From contig NZ_CP160631.1 in the NCBI RefSeq assembly GCF_040783975.1, positions 310,001-374,000 of the forward strand: a stretch of DNA of 64,000 bases. Reading direction: 5' to 3'. The number at the start of each line of letters is the position of its first letter. The stretch's first letter is position 1. Position numbers and translations under genes: made by a program. This DNA comes from Pantoea sp. Ep11b (lineage in GTDB: Bacteria; Pseudomonadota; Gammaproteobacteria; Enterobacterales; Enterobacteriaceae). The notes beneath the pieces are model-generated. The model was not told the origin of the DNA and did no database searches. It worked only from the letters and a program-made list of their open reading frames with translations. Of this stretch, positions 50,470 to 60,506 are shown piece after piece.

Positions 50470-50907
50470 TCACACCTGCAACCAGAACGTTACAGGACCA
50501 TCATTCACCAGCGAAACCTGCATATCCGCGGCAAAACGACCGTTCGCCGTGGTGATGGCCTGCTGGCGACAGCAGTGGCTGAAGTATTCATACAGACGTT
50601 CCGCTTCAGTCGGCTCGGCTCCCCCTGAAAAAGAGGGGCGCATCCCTTTTTGCGTGTCTGCGGCCAGTGTGAACTGCGACACCACCAGCACGCTTCCGCC
50701 CGTCTGGCGGAGGCTCAGGTTCATTTTGCCCTGTTCGTCACTGAAGATGCGATAGCCCAGTACACGTTCTGCAAGACGCTCCGCACGCGCGTTGTCGTCG
50801 CCTTTTTCCACGCCCAGCAAAACCAGTAATCCGGCACCAATTTCGCCAACCACCTGCTGGTCGACGCTGACGCTGGCTCGCTGCACGCGCTGAATCAATG
50901 CAATCAT
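50470..50907 (-). CDS. dtd: D-aminoacyl-tRNA deacylase
   Basis: A 145-residue homodimeric proofreading enzyme that hydrolyses D-amino acids, and glycine mischarged on tRNA-Ala, from tRNA. The two catalytic motifs are present: [12 protein letters not shown] (SQxTL) and [11 protein letters not shown] (NxGPVT) at the C-terminus. It begins [16 protein letters not shown], with exactly the E. coli length; a longer in-frame start (51000) would lie inside yihY and is rejected. The ATG overlaps the yihY stop by four bases. Confidence 0.97.
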   Translation of the reverse strand: MIALIQRVQRASVSVDQQVVGEIGAGLLVLLGVEKGDDNARAERLAERVLGYRIFSDEQGKMNLSLRQTGGSVLVVSQFTLAADTQKGMRPSFSGGAEPTEAERLYEYFSHCCRQQAITTANGRFAADMQVSLVNDGPVTFWLQV

Positions 50908-51773
50908 GTTTCCTCGCGTTGTTCTTCTTTTTGCTGCTGTTTCAGCTGCCGGTAGTCGGCTAAGGTGACAGTTATCTCCGCACCCAGCAACACAATACAC
51001 CAGGTCCAGTAGACCCAGAGAAAGAGAATCGGGATCACGGCCAGTACACCGTAGATCAGCTGATAAGAGGGGAACATCGTAACATAGAGCGCGAAGCCCT
51101 TTTTTCCCAGCTCAAACAGCGCACCCGCCACCAGCGCACCAATCAACGCATCGCGCGGCGGTACACGCTGGGTCGGAACGATGCTGTAGAGCAGCCAGAA
51201 GGCGAACCACGACAGCAGCAGTGGAAAAATACGCAGCATCTGATCGACCAGGCTGGTGACGCCGGTGGCGTTAATCCAGCGCAGCGACAGCAGATAAGAG
51301 CTGATCGCCAGGCTGGCACCGGCCAGCAGCGGACCCAGCGTCAGGATCATCCAGTAGACCGCGAAGGAGTAAACCATCGGCCGCTTCTTGTCGCTACGCC
51401 AGATGGTGTTTAACGCAGTATCGACCGAATGCATCAACAGCAGGGCGGTCACGATCAGGCCGATCGCCCCGACCGCCGTCATCCGGTTTACGTTGGCAAC
51501 AAACTGCTCCAGATAACGCTGCAGCGTGTTGCCTGCGGCGGGCATTAAGTTGTTAAAGACGAACTGCTTCAGCTGTACGCTGATATCAGAGAAGACCGGA
51601 AACGCGGCAAACAGGGCAAACACCACCGCGATCAGCGGCACCAGCGCCAGCAGTGAGACATACGCCAGATTACCCGCCTGGGTCGTCATACCGTCTTCAT
51701 CAATGCGTTTCCACAACAGCCGGAGCCACAGCCAGAAGGCATGCAGCCCGGGATGAAATTTATGTGACATCAT
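50904..51773 (-). CDS. yihY: YihY family inner-membrane protein (UPF0761)
   Basis: A 289-residue polytopic membrane protein, once mislabelled RNase BN. About six helices are visible, with the family signature [20 protein letters not shown] near the N-terminus and [20 protein letters not shown] in the second half. The C-terminus is Gln/Glu/Lys-rich and cytosolic. Function is unknown; it is the same family as Virulence factor BrkB. Two adjacent start codons exist (51773, 51770). It lies 9 bp after yihX and overlaps dtd by four bases, so the genes form an operon. Confidence 0.94.
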   Translation of the reverse strand: MMSHKFHPGLHAFWLWLRLLWKRIDEDGMTTQAGNLAYVSLLALVPLIAVVFALFAAFPVFSDISVQLKQFVFNNLMPAAGNTLQRYLEQFVANVNRMTAVGAIGLIVTALLLMHSVDTALNTIWRSDKKRPMVYSFAVYWMILTLGPLLAGASLAISSYLLSLRWINATGVTSLVDQMLRIFPLLLSWFAFWLLYSIVPTQRVPPRDALIGALVAGALFELGKKGFALYVTMFPSYQLIYGVLAVIPILFLWVYWTWCIVLLGAEITVTLADYRQLKQQQKEEQREET

Positions 51774-51782
51774 GAGTAACTG

Positions 51783-52373
51783 TTAACCTGCAAACCAGTT
51801 GGGGACTGTCGAACTGTCAGTCACCAGTACACTTTCAATTCCCAGGGCGCGGGCCGCCTCTATATTGTCGGGATTATCATCAAAGAAGACCGCCTGATCG
51901 GCCGTCACCCCTTCCGCCGCCAGAACGTGCTGGTAAATCCGGGCTTCCGGTTTACGCATGCCCAGATCCTGCGACAGATAGAGCCTGTCAGCGGCCTGCT
52001 GCACATCCGGGTACTGCGTTGGCCAGAATTCACAATGCAGTCGGTTGGTGTTTGAGAGGATCACCACCCGATGGCCCTCTAGCCGCAGCCGGTTCATCAG
52101 CGCCAGGGTTTCCGGACGCACATCCACGAACACCGCCTGCCAGCCCGCAGCGAACTGCTCATAGCTCAGCGCGATCTCCAGTTTTTCACACAGCGCCAGT
52201 GCGAAATCTTCATCGCTGATCTCGCCGCGCTCATGCTGTTCAAATGCCTCATCCATCCGGAAATGGCTTTGCAGCGACGCCAGCGGCACACGACTCAGAT
52301 CACTCCAGACACCCAGCACGCGGTTAAAGTCGATATCGATAATCACATTGCCTAAATCAAAGATATACAGCAT
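51783..52373 (-). CDS. yihX: HAD-superfamily alpha-D-glucose-1-phosphate phosphatase YihX
   Basis: A 196-residue HAD phosphatase; E. coli YihX (199) hydrolyses alpha-glucose-1-phosphate. MLYIFDLGNVIIDIDF carries motif I with the nucleophilic Asp, ILSNTNRLHC motif II, LGMRKPEARIY the motif III lysine, and VFFDDNPDNIEAA motif IV. I start at 52373; a 55-codon upstream extension is rejected as unlike any family member. In E. coli the sulfoquinovose genes lie between yihX and bipA. Here typA ends only 210 bp upstream of the yihX start. Confidence 0.95.
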   Translation of the reverse strand: MLYIFDLGNVIIDIDFNRVLGVWSDLSRVPLASLQSHFRMDEAFEQHERGEISDEDFALALCEKLEIALSYEQFAAGWQAVFVDVRPETLALMNRLRLEGHRVVILSNTNRLHCEFWPTQYPDVQQAADRLYLSQDLGMRKPEARIYQHVLAAEGVTADQAVFFDDNPDNIEAARALGIESVLVTDSSTVPNWFAG

Positions 52374-52536
52374 GGTGTCTCTCCCTCGGTTCCCTGGACT
52401 ATTCACTCTAGCGGCAAAAGTGCAGGCTGAACAGGCATCCGCGGAGAGAAAAGCGTAAACGCCGGAAGGCGAGCAAAACGCGCGGGAGTACAGATGAGCC
52501 GGGCGGGGTCCGGCTGAAAAAAGCGGGGCTTCAGGC

Positions 52537-52566
52537 AAAAAAAAAGCCCCGCATGGCGGAGCTTTT
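52537..52566 (-). terminator. Terminator of typA
   Basis: On the minus strand AAAGCTCCGC and GCGGGGCTTT pair around CAT with one mismatch and are followed by nine Ts, 18 bases after the typA stop. Confidence 0.88.
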
Positions 52567-52583
52567 CTCAGTTAAAGGCGCAA

Positions 52584-54407
52584 TTATGCGTCTTTAGAAC
52601 CACGCGAAGCACGTTTACGGTCGTTTTCTGTCAGATGACGTTTACGGATACGCACTGACAGCGGCGTCACTTCTACCAGTTCGTCATCATCGATGAACTC
52701 GATAGCCTGTTCCAGCGTCATTTTCTGCGGTGGAACCAGGGTCGTGGCTTCATCCGTACCGGAAGCACGCATGTTGGTCAGCTTCTTACCGGTCAGACAG
52801 TTAACGGTCAGGTCGTTAGAACGGCTGTGAATACCGATGATCTGGCCTTCATAGACTTCTGCACCGTGACCCAGGAACAGCTTACCGCGATCCTGCAGAC
52901 CGAACAGGGCGAACGCAACAGCTTTACCCTGACCGTTAGAGATCAGTACGCCGTTCTGACGCTGGCCGACTTCGCCCTGACGGATGTCATCGTAGTGGCT
53001 GAAGGTCGAATAGAGCAGACCGGTACCGGAAGTCATGGTCATGAATTCGTTACGGAAGCCAATCAGACCACGGCTTGGGATCACGTAGTCAAGACGTACG
53101 CGGCCTTTGCCATCCGGATCCATGTTTTTCAGGTCGCCTTTACGCTCGCCCATGGCTTGCATAACGGAACCCTGATGCGTCTCTTCGATATCCAGCGTAA
53201 CGTTTTCGAATGGCTCCTGCTTACGGCCTTCGAACTCACGGAAGATGACTTTCGGACGGGATACCGCCAGCTCGAAACCTTCACGACGCATGTTTTCGAT
53301 CAGAACAGAGAGGTGAAGCTCACCACGACCTGATACGCGGAACGCGTCAGCATCTTCGGTTTCTTCAACACGCAGTGCCACGTTGTGAACCAGTTCTTTG
53401 TTCAGACGCTCAAGGATCTGACGTGAAGTCACGTACTTACCTTCTTTACCGCAGAACGGTGAGGTGTTGACGTTGAAGAACATGGTAACGGTTGGCTCAT
53501 CGACGCTCAGTGCCGGCAGCGCCTGCACGTTCTGTGGATCACAGATAGTGTCAGAGATGTTCAGCTCGCCCAGACCGGTAATCGCGATGATATCGCCCGC
53601 TTCGGCCAGATCGCTGTCGATACGCTCAAGACCCAGGTGAGTCAGGACTTTGCCGACTTTACCGTTACGGGTTTTGCCTTCGCTATCGATGATAGTGACC
53701 TGCTGGTTAGGCTTCACTTTACCGCGTTTGATACGGCCGATACCGATCACGCCCAGGTAGTTGTTGTAGTCCAGCTGAGAGATTTGCATCTGCAGTGGCG
53801 CTTCAACCTCAACCTGAGGCGGAGAAACGTGGTCGACGATCGCCTGATACAGCGGGGTCATATCGTCAGCCATGTCGGTGTGCTCCAGACCCGCAATACC
53901 ATTCAGCGCAGAGGCGAAAATGATAGGGAAGTCGAGCTGCTCATCGGTCGCATCCAGGTTAACGAACAGATCGAAGACCTGATCCACAACCCAGTCCGGA
54001 CGCGCGCCAGGGCGGTCTACTTTGTTGATAACCACAATCGGCTTCAGACCATGCGCGAACGCTTTTTTGGTCACGAAGCGGGTTTGCGGCATAGGGCCAT
54101 CCATCGCATCTACAACCAGCAGCACCGAGTCCACCATGGACATAACGCGCTCAACTTCACCACCGAAGTCGGCGTGTCCTGGGGTATCAACGATGTTGAT
54201 ACGGTAGTCATTCCACTTAATGGCGGTGTTTTTTGCGAGGATGGTAATCCCACGCTCTTTCTCCAAATCATTGGAGTCCATCACACGCTCGGTTGCTTCG
54301 GTACGGGCATCAAAAGTACCGGATTGTTGCAGCAGTTTGTCAACCAGGGTGGTCTTTCCATGGTCAACGTGCGCGATGATGGCGATGTTACGCAAATTTT
54401 CGATCAC
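52584..54407 (-). CDS. typA: Ribosome-associated GTPase TypA/BipA
   Basis: A 607-residue translational GTPase of the EF-G/LepA class that aids 50S assembly, notably in the cold, and influences virulence and stress responses. [16 protein letters not shown] is the G1 P-loop, [11 protein letters not shown] the switch-I region, [12 protein letters not shown] the G3 and [13 protein letters not shown] the G4 motif. Domains II, III and V and the TypA-specific C-terminal domain follow, ending in [11 protein letters not shown]. It is divergent from glnA, as in E. coli, across a regulatory region crowded with NtrC sites. Confidence 0.97.
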   Translation of the reverse strand: MIENLRNIAIIAHVDHGKTTLVDKLLQQSGTFDARTEATERVMDSNDLEKERGITILAKNTAIKWNDYRINIVDTPGHADFGGEVERVMSMVDSVLLVVDAMDGPMPQTRFVTKKAFAHGLKPIVVINKVDRPGARPDWVVDQVFDLFVNLDATDEQLDFPIIFASALNGIAGLEHTDMADDMTPLYQAIVDHVSPPQVEVEAPLQMQISQLDYNNYLGVIGIGRIKRGKVKPNQQVTIIDSEGKTRNGKVGKVLTHLGLERIDSDLAEAGDIIAITGLGELNISDTICDPQNVQALPALSVDEPTVTMFFNVNTSPFCGKEGKYVTSRQILERLNKELVHNVALRVEETEDADAFRVSGRGELHLSVLIENMRREGFELAVSRPKVIFREFEGRKQEPFENVTLDIEETHQGSVMQAMGERKGDLKNMDPDGKGRVRLDYVIPSRGLIGFRNEFMTMTSGTGLLYSTFSHYDDIRQGEVGQRQNGVLISNGQGKAVAFALFGLQDRGKLFLGHGAEVYEGQIIGIHSRSNDLTVNCLTGKKLTNMRASGTDEATTLVPPQKMTLEQAIEFIDDDELVEVTPLSVRIRKRHLTENDRKRASRGSKDA

Positions 54408-54439
54408 AGCTTTGCCTCAGGCATTAGAAATAGCGCGCT

Positions 54440-54468
54440 ATTGTACACGGATTAAGCGGAAGACTGAA
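54440..54468 (-). promoter_or_regulatory. Candidate typA promoter
   Basis: Minus-strand TACAAT (54440-54445) has a weak -35, TTCAGT (54463-54468), at 17-bp spacing, about 33 bp upstream of the typA ATG. Confidence 0.45.
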
Positions 54469-54514
54469 CACGATCACACTTTTCACTGAAAGTTTATTGC
54501 ATTGGCGCAAATTC

Positions 54515-54530
54515 GCACTGTTCCCGGTGC
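54515..54530. promoter_or_regulatory. Auxiliary NtrC-like half-site pair
   Basis: GCAC and GGTGC lie in inverted orientation here, one base wider than the consensus spacing. Further GGTGC half-sites follow at about 54616-54620 and 54639-54643. These are probable weak NtrC sites. Confidence 0.4.
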
Positions 54531-54555
54531 AGAAAATGCACTAAGTTGGTCCTGC

Positions 54556-54570
54556 GCACCAAAATGGTGC
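54556..54570. promoter_or_regulatory. NtrC-binding site 1 upstream of glnA
   Basis: GCACCAAAATGGTGC is a perfect GCACC-N5-GGTGC palindrome, the enhancer element bound by phosphorylated NtrC (GlnG). Its centre is about 117 bp upstream of the -24 element. Confidence 0.9.
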
Positions 54571-54587
54571 TCAAAGTGCACTCATCA

Positions 54588-54602
54588 GCACCATCATGGT
54601 GC
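54588..54602. promoter_or_regulatory. NtrC-binding site 2 upstream of glnA
   Basis: GCACCATCATGGTGC is a second perfect palindrome. Its centre lies 32 bp from site 1, three helical turns, so two NtrC dimers bind the same face and can oligomerise, as in the E. coli glnA enhancer. Confidence 0.9.
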
Positions 54603-54676
54603 ACTAAAACCATCGTGGTGCAGCGTCTTAATGACAAAAAGGTGCAGCACAAGGCGATTTAAGCAACATCAAAAAA

Positions 54677-54694
54677 GTTGGCACAGAATTCGCT
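54677..54694 (+). promoter_or_regulatory. Sigma-54 promoter of glnA (glnAp2 type)
   Basis: GTTGGCACAGAATTCGCT has the -24 GG (54680-54681) and -12 GC (54692-54693) with the invariant spacing, and differs little from E. coli glnAp2. It needs RpoN and NtrC bound at the upstream sites. Confidence 0.93.
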
Positions 54695-54844
54695 TTAGTC
54701 TGTTTAAGCGTAAACGCCAGTCAGATGTCGGTTGAAGAGCGTGCCGGAAGAGGTGGAGCAGGAAGCAGTTTCCCGCCACGCCTTTCGGAAACGACGTTTC
54801 CTCGCCATGTAGATAATGAAAGACCATTTCCAGGAGAGTTGAGT

Positions 54845-56254
54845 ATGTCCGCTGAACACGTTCTCTCGATGATGAACGAGCATGAAGTTAAGTTTGTTGA
54901 CCTGCGTTTTACCGATACCAAAGGTAAAGAACAGCACGTTACGATCCCTGCTCACCAGGTTAACGCTGACTTCTTCGAAGAAGGCAAAATGTTCGATGGT
55001 TCCTCTATCGGCGGCTGGAAAGGCATCAACGAATCAGACATGGTGCTGATGCCTGACGCGACCACCGCGGTCATGGATCCTTTCTTCGAAGATTCTACGC
55101 TGATCATCCGTTGTGACATTCTTGAGCCAGGCACCATGCAGGGCTACGATCGCGACCCGCGCTCCATCGCCAAGCGTGCAGAAGATTTCCTGCGCTCTTC
55201 AGGCATCGCGGATACCGTGCTGTTTGGACCAGAACCTGAATTCTTCCTGTTTGATGATATCCGTTTTGGTTCATCAACCTCCGGTTCACATGTCGCTATC
55301 GACGATATCGAAGCCGCATGGAACACCGGTAAAGAGTACGAAGGCGGTAACAAAGGCCACCGTCCAGGTCTGAAAGGCGGTTACTTCCCGGTGCCACCGG
55401 TTGACTCATCACAGGACATCCGTTCTGCCATGTGTCTGACCATGGAGCAGATGGGCCTGGTCGTTGAAGCGCATCACCACGAAGTGGCAACCGCAGGTCA
55501 GAACGAAGTGGCAACCCGCTTCAACACCATGACCAAGAAAGCGGACGAAATTCAGATCTACAAATATGTCGTTCACAACGTCGCGCACGCTTACGGCAAA
55601 ACCGCGACCTTTATGCCGAAGCCTATGTTTGGCGACAACGGTTCAGGCATGCACTGCCACATGTCCCTCTCTAAAGGCGGCCAGAACCTGTTTGCCGGCG
55701 ATAAGTACGGCGGCCTGTCTGAAATGGCACTGTTCTACATCGGCGGTATCATCAAACACGCTAAAGCGATCAACGCCCTGGCGAACCCGACCACCAACTC
55801 CTACAAGCGTCTGGTTCCGGGTTACGAAGCACCGGTCATGCTGGCTTACTCAGCCCGTAACCGTTCCGCCTCTATCCGTATTCCGGTTGTTGCCAGCCCG
55901 AAAGCCCGCCGTATCGAAGCGCGCTTCCCGGATCCAGCGGCTAACCCATACCTGGCGTTCACCGCGCTGCTGATGGCTGGCCTGGATGGCATCATCAACA
56001 AGATCCATCCTGGCGATGCGATGGATAAGAACCTGTATGACCTGCCACCGGAAGAAGAAGCTGAGATTCCAAAAGTTGCAGGCTCTCTGGAAGAAGCTCT
56101 GAATGCACTGAACGAAGACCGCGAGTTCCTGACCCGTGGCGGTGTGTTCACTGACGAATCAATCGACGCTTACATCGAACTGCGTAAAACAGAGATGGAC
56201 CGCGTTCGCATGACGCCACACCCGGTTGAGTTCGAGCTTTACTACAGCGTTTAA
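54845..56254 (+). CDS. glnA: Glutamine synthetase, type I
   Basis: A 469-residue dodecameric enzyme that makes glutamine from glutamate, ammonia and ATP. It begins [37 protein letters not shown] and [20 protein letters not shown] are active-site blocks. NLYDLPPEE carries the adenylylation Tyr398 (counting Met1), so it is regulated by GlnE. I reject an in-frame start at 54725: AGGAGAG precedes 54845, and the extension matches no homologue. Transcription runs from the sigma-54 promoter under NtrC. A terminator separates it from glnL-glnG. Confidence 0.98.
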   Translation: MSAEHVLSMMNEHEVKFVDLRFTDTKGKEQHVTIPAHQVNADFFEEGKMFDGSSIGGWKGINESDMVLMPDATTAVMDPFFEDSTLIIRCDILEPGTMQGYDRDPRSIAKRAEDFLRSSGIADTVLFGPEPEFFLFDDIRFGSSTSGSHVAIDDIEAAWNTGKEYEGGNKGHRPGLKGGYFPVPPVDSSQDIRSAMCLTMEQMGLVVEAHHHEVATAGQNEVATRFNTMTKKADEIQIYKYVVHNVAHAYGKTATFMPKPMFGDNGSGMHCHMSLSKGGQNLFAGDKYGGLSEMALFYIGGIIKHAKAINALANPTTNSYKRLVPGYEAPVMLAYSARNRSASIRIPVVASPKARRIEARFPDPAANPYLAFTALLMAGLDGIINKIHPGDAMDKNLYDLPPEEEAEIPKVAGSLEEALNALNEDREFLTRGGVFTDESIDAYIELRKTEMDRVRMTPHPVEFELYYSV

Positions 56255-56288
56255 CTGGTCAGACATTTTTGTTGCCGTGGAAACTTTT

Positions 56289-56313
56289 AGCCCATCTTCG
56301 GATGGGCTTTTTT
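56289..56313 (+). terminator. Terminator between glnA and glnL
   Basis: AGCCCATC (56289-56296) and GATGGGCT (56301-56308) flank the UUCG tetraloop, followed by six Ts. Leaky read-through links glnA to glnL-glnG in relatives. Confidence 0.93.
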
Positions 56314-56363
56314 CTCCGCGAATTCACCGTTCATTCGCGCCCTTTCAGGCTTAAAGAGTAAAA

Positions 56364-56380
56364 TGCACCTATTTAGTGCA
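56364..56380. promoter_or_regulatory. NtrC box at the glnL promoter
   Basis: TGCACCTATTTAGTGCA is a near-perfect NtrC palindrome 12 bp upstream of the glnL ATG. In E. coli NtrC represses glnLp from such an overlapping site. Confidence 0.85.
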
Positions 56381-56392
56381 GAGGAACGTGGT

Positions 56393-57442
56393 ATGGCAAC
56401 TGGCTCTCTGCCCGATGCAGGGCAGATTCTCAACGCGTTGATCAACAGTATTCTGCTGGTGGATAACGATCTGGTTATTCATTACGCCAACCCGGCCGCG
56501 CAGCAGCTACTGGCGCAAAGCTCGCGCAAACTGTTCGGCACGCCGTTACCGGAACTGACCGGCTACTTCTCGCTGAATATTGAGGTGATGCGTGAGAGTC
56601 TTGAGGCTGGCCAGGGTTTTACGGACAGTGAAGTGACGCTGGTGGTTGATGGGCGGGCGCACATTATGTCGCTGACCGCCCAGCGGTTACCCGACGGCTT
56701 AATTCTGATGGAAATGGCGCCGATGGATAATCAGCGTCGTCTCAGTCAGGAGCAGTTACAGCACGCCCAGCAGGTGGCCGCCCGCGATCTGGTTCGCGGC
56801 CTGGCCCATGAGATTAAAAACCCGCTGGGTGGATTGCGCGGCGCGGCACAGCTCTTATCCCGTGCCCTGCCCGATCCCTCGCTGAACGAATATACCAAAG
56901 TGATTATTGAACAGGCTGACCGGCTGCGGAATCTGGTTGATCGTCTGTTAGGGCCGCAGCAGCCGGGTATGCACATTACCCAGAGCATTCATCAGGTGGC
57001 CGAACGCGTGGTCAATCTGGTGTCGATGGAGCTGCCGGAGAATGTCTCGCTGGTGCGGGATTATGATCCCAGCCTGCCCGAACTGCCGCACGACCCCGAC
57101 CAGATCGAGCAGGTGCTGCTTAACGTGGTCCGCAACGCCCTGCAGGCGCTGGGTGATGAGGGCGGCACGATTATTATCCGCACCCGTACGGCTTTCCAGC
57201 TGACGCTGCACGGCACCCGTTATCGCCTGGTGGCACGTATTGATATTGAAGATGATGGCCCCGGCATTCCGGCCCAGCTGCAGGATACGCTGTTCTATCC
57301 GATGGTCAGCGGACGTGAAGGCGGAACCGGTTTAGGCCTCTCTATTGCCCGTAGCCTGATTGATCAGCATTCAGGAAAAATAGAATTTAACAGTTGGCCA
57401 GGACATACCGAGTTTTCGGTTTACCTGCCTATTCGCCAGTGA
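56393..57442 (+). CDS. glnL: Nitrogen regulation sensor kinase GlnL (NtrB)
   Basis: A 349-residue cytosolic histidine kinase/phosphatase that sets NtrC phosphorylation according to the PII signal. An N-terminal PAS domain (about 1-110; [20 protein letters not shown]) precedes [12 protein letters not shown], where His139 is phosphorylated. The ATP-binding part shows [21 protein letters not shown] and [10 protein letters not shown]. Length equals E. coli NtrB. I start at 56393; an in-frame ATG ten codons upstream lies in the NtrC box. It is seven bases before glnG. Confidence 0.97.
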   Translation: MATGSLPDAGQILNALINSILLVDNDLVIHYANPAAQQLLAQSSRKLFGTPLPELTGYFSLNIEVMRESLEAGQGFTDSEVTLVVDGRAHIMSLTAQRLPDGLILMEMAPMDNQRRLSQEQLQHAQQVAARDLVRGLAHEIKNPLGGLRGAAQLLSRALPDPSLNEYTKVIIEQADRLRNLVDRLLGPQQPGMHITQSIHQVAERVVNLVSMELPENVSLVRDYDPSLPELPHDPDQIEQVLLNVVRNALQALGDEGGTIIIRTRTAFQLTLHGTRYRLVARIDIEDDGPGIPAQLQDTLFYPMVSGREGGTGLGLSIARSLIDQHSGKIEFNSWPGHTEFSVYLPIRQ

Positions 57443-57449
57443 GGTTTCT

Positions 57450-58859
57450 ATGCAACGAGGGATAGTCTGGATCGTCGATGACGATAGCTCCATCCGCTGG
57501 GTGCTTGAACGCGCGCTCACTGGAGCCGGTTTAAGCTGTGCGACCTTTGACAGCGCAGGCGAGGTGCTGGATGCCCTCTCAACCAAAACCCCGGACGTTT
57601 TACTGTCAGATATCCGCATGCCGGGCATGGATGGCCTGGCGCTGCTGAAACAGATTAAACAGCGTCATCCGATGCTTCCGGTCATCATTATGACGGCGCA
57701 TTCGGATCTCGATGCCGCCGTCAGCGCCTATCAGCAGGGGGCGTTTGATTATCTGCCTAAACCTTTTGATATTGATGAAGCCGTGGCGCTGGTAGAGCGT
57801 GCGATCAGCCACTATCAGGAGCAGCAGCAGCCGCGTAATCAGCCGGTCAGCGGACCGACGACCGATATCATCGGTGAGGCCCCGGCGATGCAGGATGTCT
57901 TCCGCATTATCGGACGGCTGTCGCGCTCGTCGATCAGCGTTCTGATTAATGGTGAGTCGGGAACCGGTAAAGAGCTGGTGGCGCATGCGCTGCATCGCCA
58001 TAGCCCGCGCGCCAAAGCGCCGTTTATCGCGCTGAATATGGCCGCGATCCCCAAAGATTTGATCGAATCTGAGCTGTTTGGTCACGAGAAAGGTGCCTTT
58101 ACCGGCGCGAATCAGATCCGTCAGGGCCGTTTTGAACAGGCTGATGGCGGCACGCTGTTCCTGGATGAAATCGGTGATATGCCGCTGGATGTGCAGACCC
58201 GCCTGCTGCGCGTGCTGGCCGATGGCCAGTTCTATCGTGTCGGGGGCTATGCGCCGGTTAAAGTGGATGTGCGTATTATCGCCGCGACGCACCAGAACCT
58301 GGAACTGCGCGTGCAGGAAGGCAAGTTCCGCGAAGACCTGTTCCACCGCCTTAACGTGATCCGCGTGCATCTGCCTCCTCTGCGTGAGCGTCGTGAGGAT
58401 ATTCCGCGTCTGGCGCGCTATTTCCTGCAGGTCGCCGCCCGTGAGCTGGGTGTGGAAGCGAAGATTCTGCACCCGGAAACGGAAACGGCCTTAACCCGGC
58501 TGCACTGGTCGGGTAACGTGCGCCAGCTGGAGAACACCTGTCGCTGGCTGACGGTAATGGCAGCCGGTCAGGAAGTGCTGATTCAGGATCTGCCCGGGGA
58601 GCTGTTCGAATCGAGCACGCCGGAGAATCCGGTGCAGTCACTGCCAGACAGCTGGGCCACGCTGCTGGCGCAGTGGGCCGACCGCGCCCTGCGTTCCGGT
58701 CATCAGAATCTGCTGTCGGAAGCGCAGCCGGAGATGGAGCGTACGCTGCTGACCACCGCCCTGCGCCATACGCAGGGCCACAAGCAGGAAGCAGCCCGTT
58801 TACTGGGCTGGGGACGCAACACACTGACGCGCAAGCTGAAAGAGCTTGGCATGGAGTAA
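57450..58859 (+). CDS. glnG: Nitrogen regulation response regulator GlnG (NtrC)
   Basis: A 469-residue sigma-54 enhancer-binding protein that activates glnA and other nitrogen-scavenging genes. The receiver domain has Asp54 in [11 protein letters not shown]. The AAA+ domain has Walker [13 protein letters not shown], the sigma-54 contact loop [22 protein letters not shown] (Walker B) and [12 protein letters not shown]. The C-terminal Fis-type helix-turn-helix is [20 protein letters not shown]. Length equals E. coli NtrC. A strong terminator follows and ends at the convergent hemN stop. Confidence 0.98.
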   Translation: MQRGIVWIVDDDSSIRWVLERALTGAGLSCATFDSAGEVLDALSTKTPDVLLSDIRMPGMDGLALLKQIKQRHPMLPVIIMTAHSDLDAAVSAYQQGAFDYLPKPFDIDEAVALVERAISHYQEQQQPRNQPVSGPTTDIIGEAPAMQDVFRIIGRLSRSSISVLINGESGTGKELVAHALHRHSPRAKAPFIALNMAAIPKDLIESELFGHEKGAFTGANQIRQGRFEQADGGTLFLDEIGDMPLDVQTRLLRVLADGQFYRVGGYAPVKVDVRIIAATHQNLELRVQEGKFREDLFHRLNVIRVHLPPLRERREDIPRLARYFLQVAARELGVEAKILHPETETALTRLHWSGNVRQLENTCRWLTVMAAGQEVLIQDLPGELFESSTPENPVQSLPDSWATLLAQWADRALRSGHQNLLSEAQPEMERTLLTTALRHTQGHKQEAARLLGWGRNTLTRKLKELGME

Positions 58860-58869
58860 GCGGTTCAGG

Positions 58870-58900
58870 ACGGGCTGGCAGGATTGCCGGCCCGTTTTTT
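58870..58900 (+). terminator. Terminator of glnL-glnG
   Basis: An 11-bp stem (58870-58880 with 58885-58895, one T-G pair) around GGAT, followed by six Ts, lies between the convergent glnG and hemN genes. Confidence 0.92.
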
Positions 58901-60273
58901 CAGATCACGCGGGAGAACTGCTGCTGACGCGCTTTCTGACGCAGATAGCGATCAAAGCACATGCAGATATTACGAATCAGTAACCGGCCAATTCCCGTCA
59001 CCTTCAGCCCTGTTGCGGTACATTCCACCAGCCCGTCAGCAATCAGCGGTTCCAGCAGCGCCAGATCCTCAGCAAAGTAATCCCTGAAGTCGATCCCCCA
59101 CTGCGCTTCTGTGGCAGCAAAATCCAGCGAGAAGTGACAAATCAGCGTTTTAATCACATCACGCCGCAGGCAATCATCCTCGCTTAAGGTGAGACCGCGC
59201 CACAGGCCATTTCCCTGCCGTTCCACACAATCATACCAGGTATTGAGCTCTTTCTGATTCTGGGCATAACTGTCGCCAATCATACTGATGGCGGAGACGC
59301 CCAGCCCCAGCAAATCGCTGTCGCCCTGGGTGGTGTAGCCCTGAAAATTACGGTGCAGCTGCCCGCTGCGCTGCGCAATAGCCAGTTCATCCTGCGGCTT
59401 CGCAAAGTGGTCCATGCCGATAAACTGGTAACCCTGCTGCGTCAGGGTCGCGATGGTCTGCTGCAGAATATCCAGCTTCTGCTGCGCGGAGGGCAGTTCA
59501 TCCTCTTTGATTTTGCGCTGCGCCGCGAACATCGCAGGCAAATGCGCATAGTTAAACACACTCAGGCGATCCGGGCTCAGCGCCAGCACCCGCTCCAGCG
59601 TCCAGGCGAAGCTGGCGGGCGTCTGCAGGGGCAGACCATAGATCAGGTCGATGCTGGTGGAGCTGAAGCCCTGTTCGCGGGCCCGCGCCACCAGGCCGAA
59701 AATCACCGCCTCGTCCTGCACCCGATTGACGCGCTCCTGCACCGCTTTATTGAAATCCTGCACGCCCATGCTCAGACGATTGAATCCCAGCGATCGCAGG
59801 TGATCGATCATATCCAGCTCAATTTCCCGCGGATCGACCTCGATCGACATCTCAGCCTCGTCGGTCAGCGTGAAGTGCTGTTTCAGCAGCGCCATCAGCC
59901 GCGAAACCTGGGCTTTGTCGAGAAAGGTAGGCGTCCCCCCGCCCCAGTGAAGCTGCGTAACCTGACGCTGACGAAACAGCGGCGCGCGCTGAATAATCTC
60001 CTGCTCAAGCACATCCAGATAGCGGTCAGCCTTATGGCGCTGACGCGTCACAAGCTTGTTGCAGCCACAGAAGTAGCAGAGACGATGGCAGAAAGGAATA
60101 TGGACGTAGAGTGACAGCGGGCGATCCGGATAGCGTGCCACGGCGCGCCGGAAATCGGCTTCCGCGAACTGTTCGCTGAACTCCAGCGCGGTGGGATAAG
60201 AGGTGTAGCGCGGACCGGCGTAATTGTACTTTTCAATTAGCGCCCGATCCCAGTCAGTCTGCAGCGATGGCAT
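58900..60273 (-). CDS. hemN: Oxygen-independent coproporphyrinogen III dehydrogenase
   Basis: A 457-residue radical SAM enzyme that decarboxylates coproporphyrinogen III to protoporphyrinogen IX without oxygen, for haem synthesis. The iron-sulfur ligands are Cys62, Cys66 and Cys69 in FCHRLCYFCGC. QLHWGGGTPTFL is the SAM glycine-rich motif, and NFQGYTTQGDSDLLGLGVSA is the substrate region. ATG 60273 gives exactly the E. coli length; a GTG two codons upstream is possible. AAGGAG precedes it, and that ribosome-binding site lies inside the last codons of a 58-codon upstream ORF. Confidence 0.97.
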   Translation of the reverse strand: MPSLQTDWDRALIEKYNYAGPRYTSYPTALEFSEQFAEADFRRAVARYPDRPLSLYVHIPFCHRLCYFCGCNKLVTRQRHKADRYLDVLEQEIIQRAPLFRQRQVTQLHWGGGTPTFLDKAQVSRLMALLKQHFTLTDEAEMSIEVDPREIELDMIDHLRSLGFNRLSMGVQDFNKAVQERVNRVQDEAVIFGLVARAREQGFSSTSIDLIYGLPLQTPASFAWTLERVLALSPDRLSVFNYAHLPAMFAAQRKIKEDELPSAQQKLDILQQTIATLTQQGYQFIGMDHFAKPQDELAIAQRSGQLHRNFQGYTTQGDSDLLGLGVSAISMIGDSYAQNQKELNTWYDCVERQGNGLWRGLTLSEDDCLRRDVIKTLICHFSLDFAATEAQWGIDFRDYFAEDLALLEPLIADGLVECTATGLKVTGIGRLLIRNICMCFDRYLRQKARQQQFSRVI

Positions 60274-60275
60274 GC

Positions 60276-60452
60276 TCACTCCTTCCGGTGACGTCGTCTG
60301 AGAGAAGGTCGCGAAGAAGAAGGGATGAAAGGTGAGCGGGATGAGACCCGACGTAAACGTTGCTTCAGACGCGACAGGCGTCGTAGTTTAAACAATAACC
60401 ACAGCAGATAACATGTCGCCAGCAGCGCGAAAATTGATCCAGGCCAAAACAT
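60276..60452 (-). CDS. Candidate 58-residue single-pass membrane protein upstream of hemN
   Basis: A 58-codon frame beginning MFWPGSIFALLATCYLLWLL, one hydrophobic helix (about 6-21), then a strongly basic tail with many arginines ending RRRHRKE. The positive-inside rule predicts an outside N-terminus. CAGGT lies about nine bases before the ATG. Its stop TGA is two bases upstream of the hemN ATG, and the hemN Shine-Dalgarno sequence is within its last codons, suggesting translational coupling. I recognise no family; the Arg/Ser-rich tail could also be chance translation of the hemN leader. Confidence 0.5.
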   Translation of the reverse strand: MFWPGSIFALLATCYLLWLLFKLRRLSRLKQRLRRVSSRSPFIPSSSRPSLRRRHRKE

Positions 60453-60506
60453 TGTCGTTTACCTGAAATGTGCGGCATGCGGGAACCACATGCCGATCAA
60501 ATTGGC

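Noticed and set aside
54725..54844. In-frame N-terminal extension of glnA
   Set aside because: The sequence lies in the leader after the sigma-54 promoter. Standard glutamine synthetase begins at 54845 with a good ribosome-binding site.
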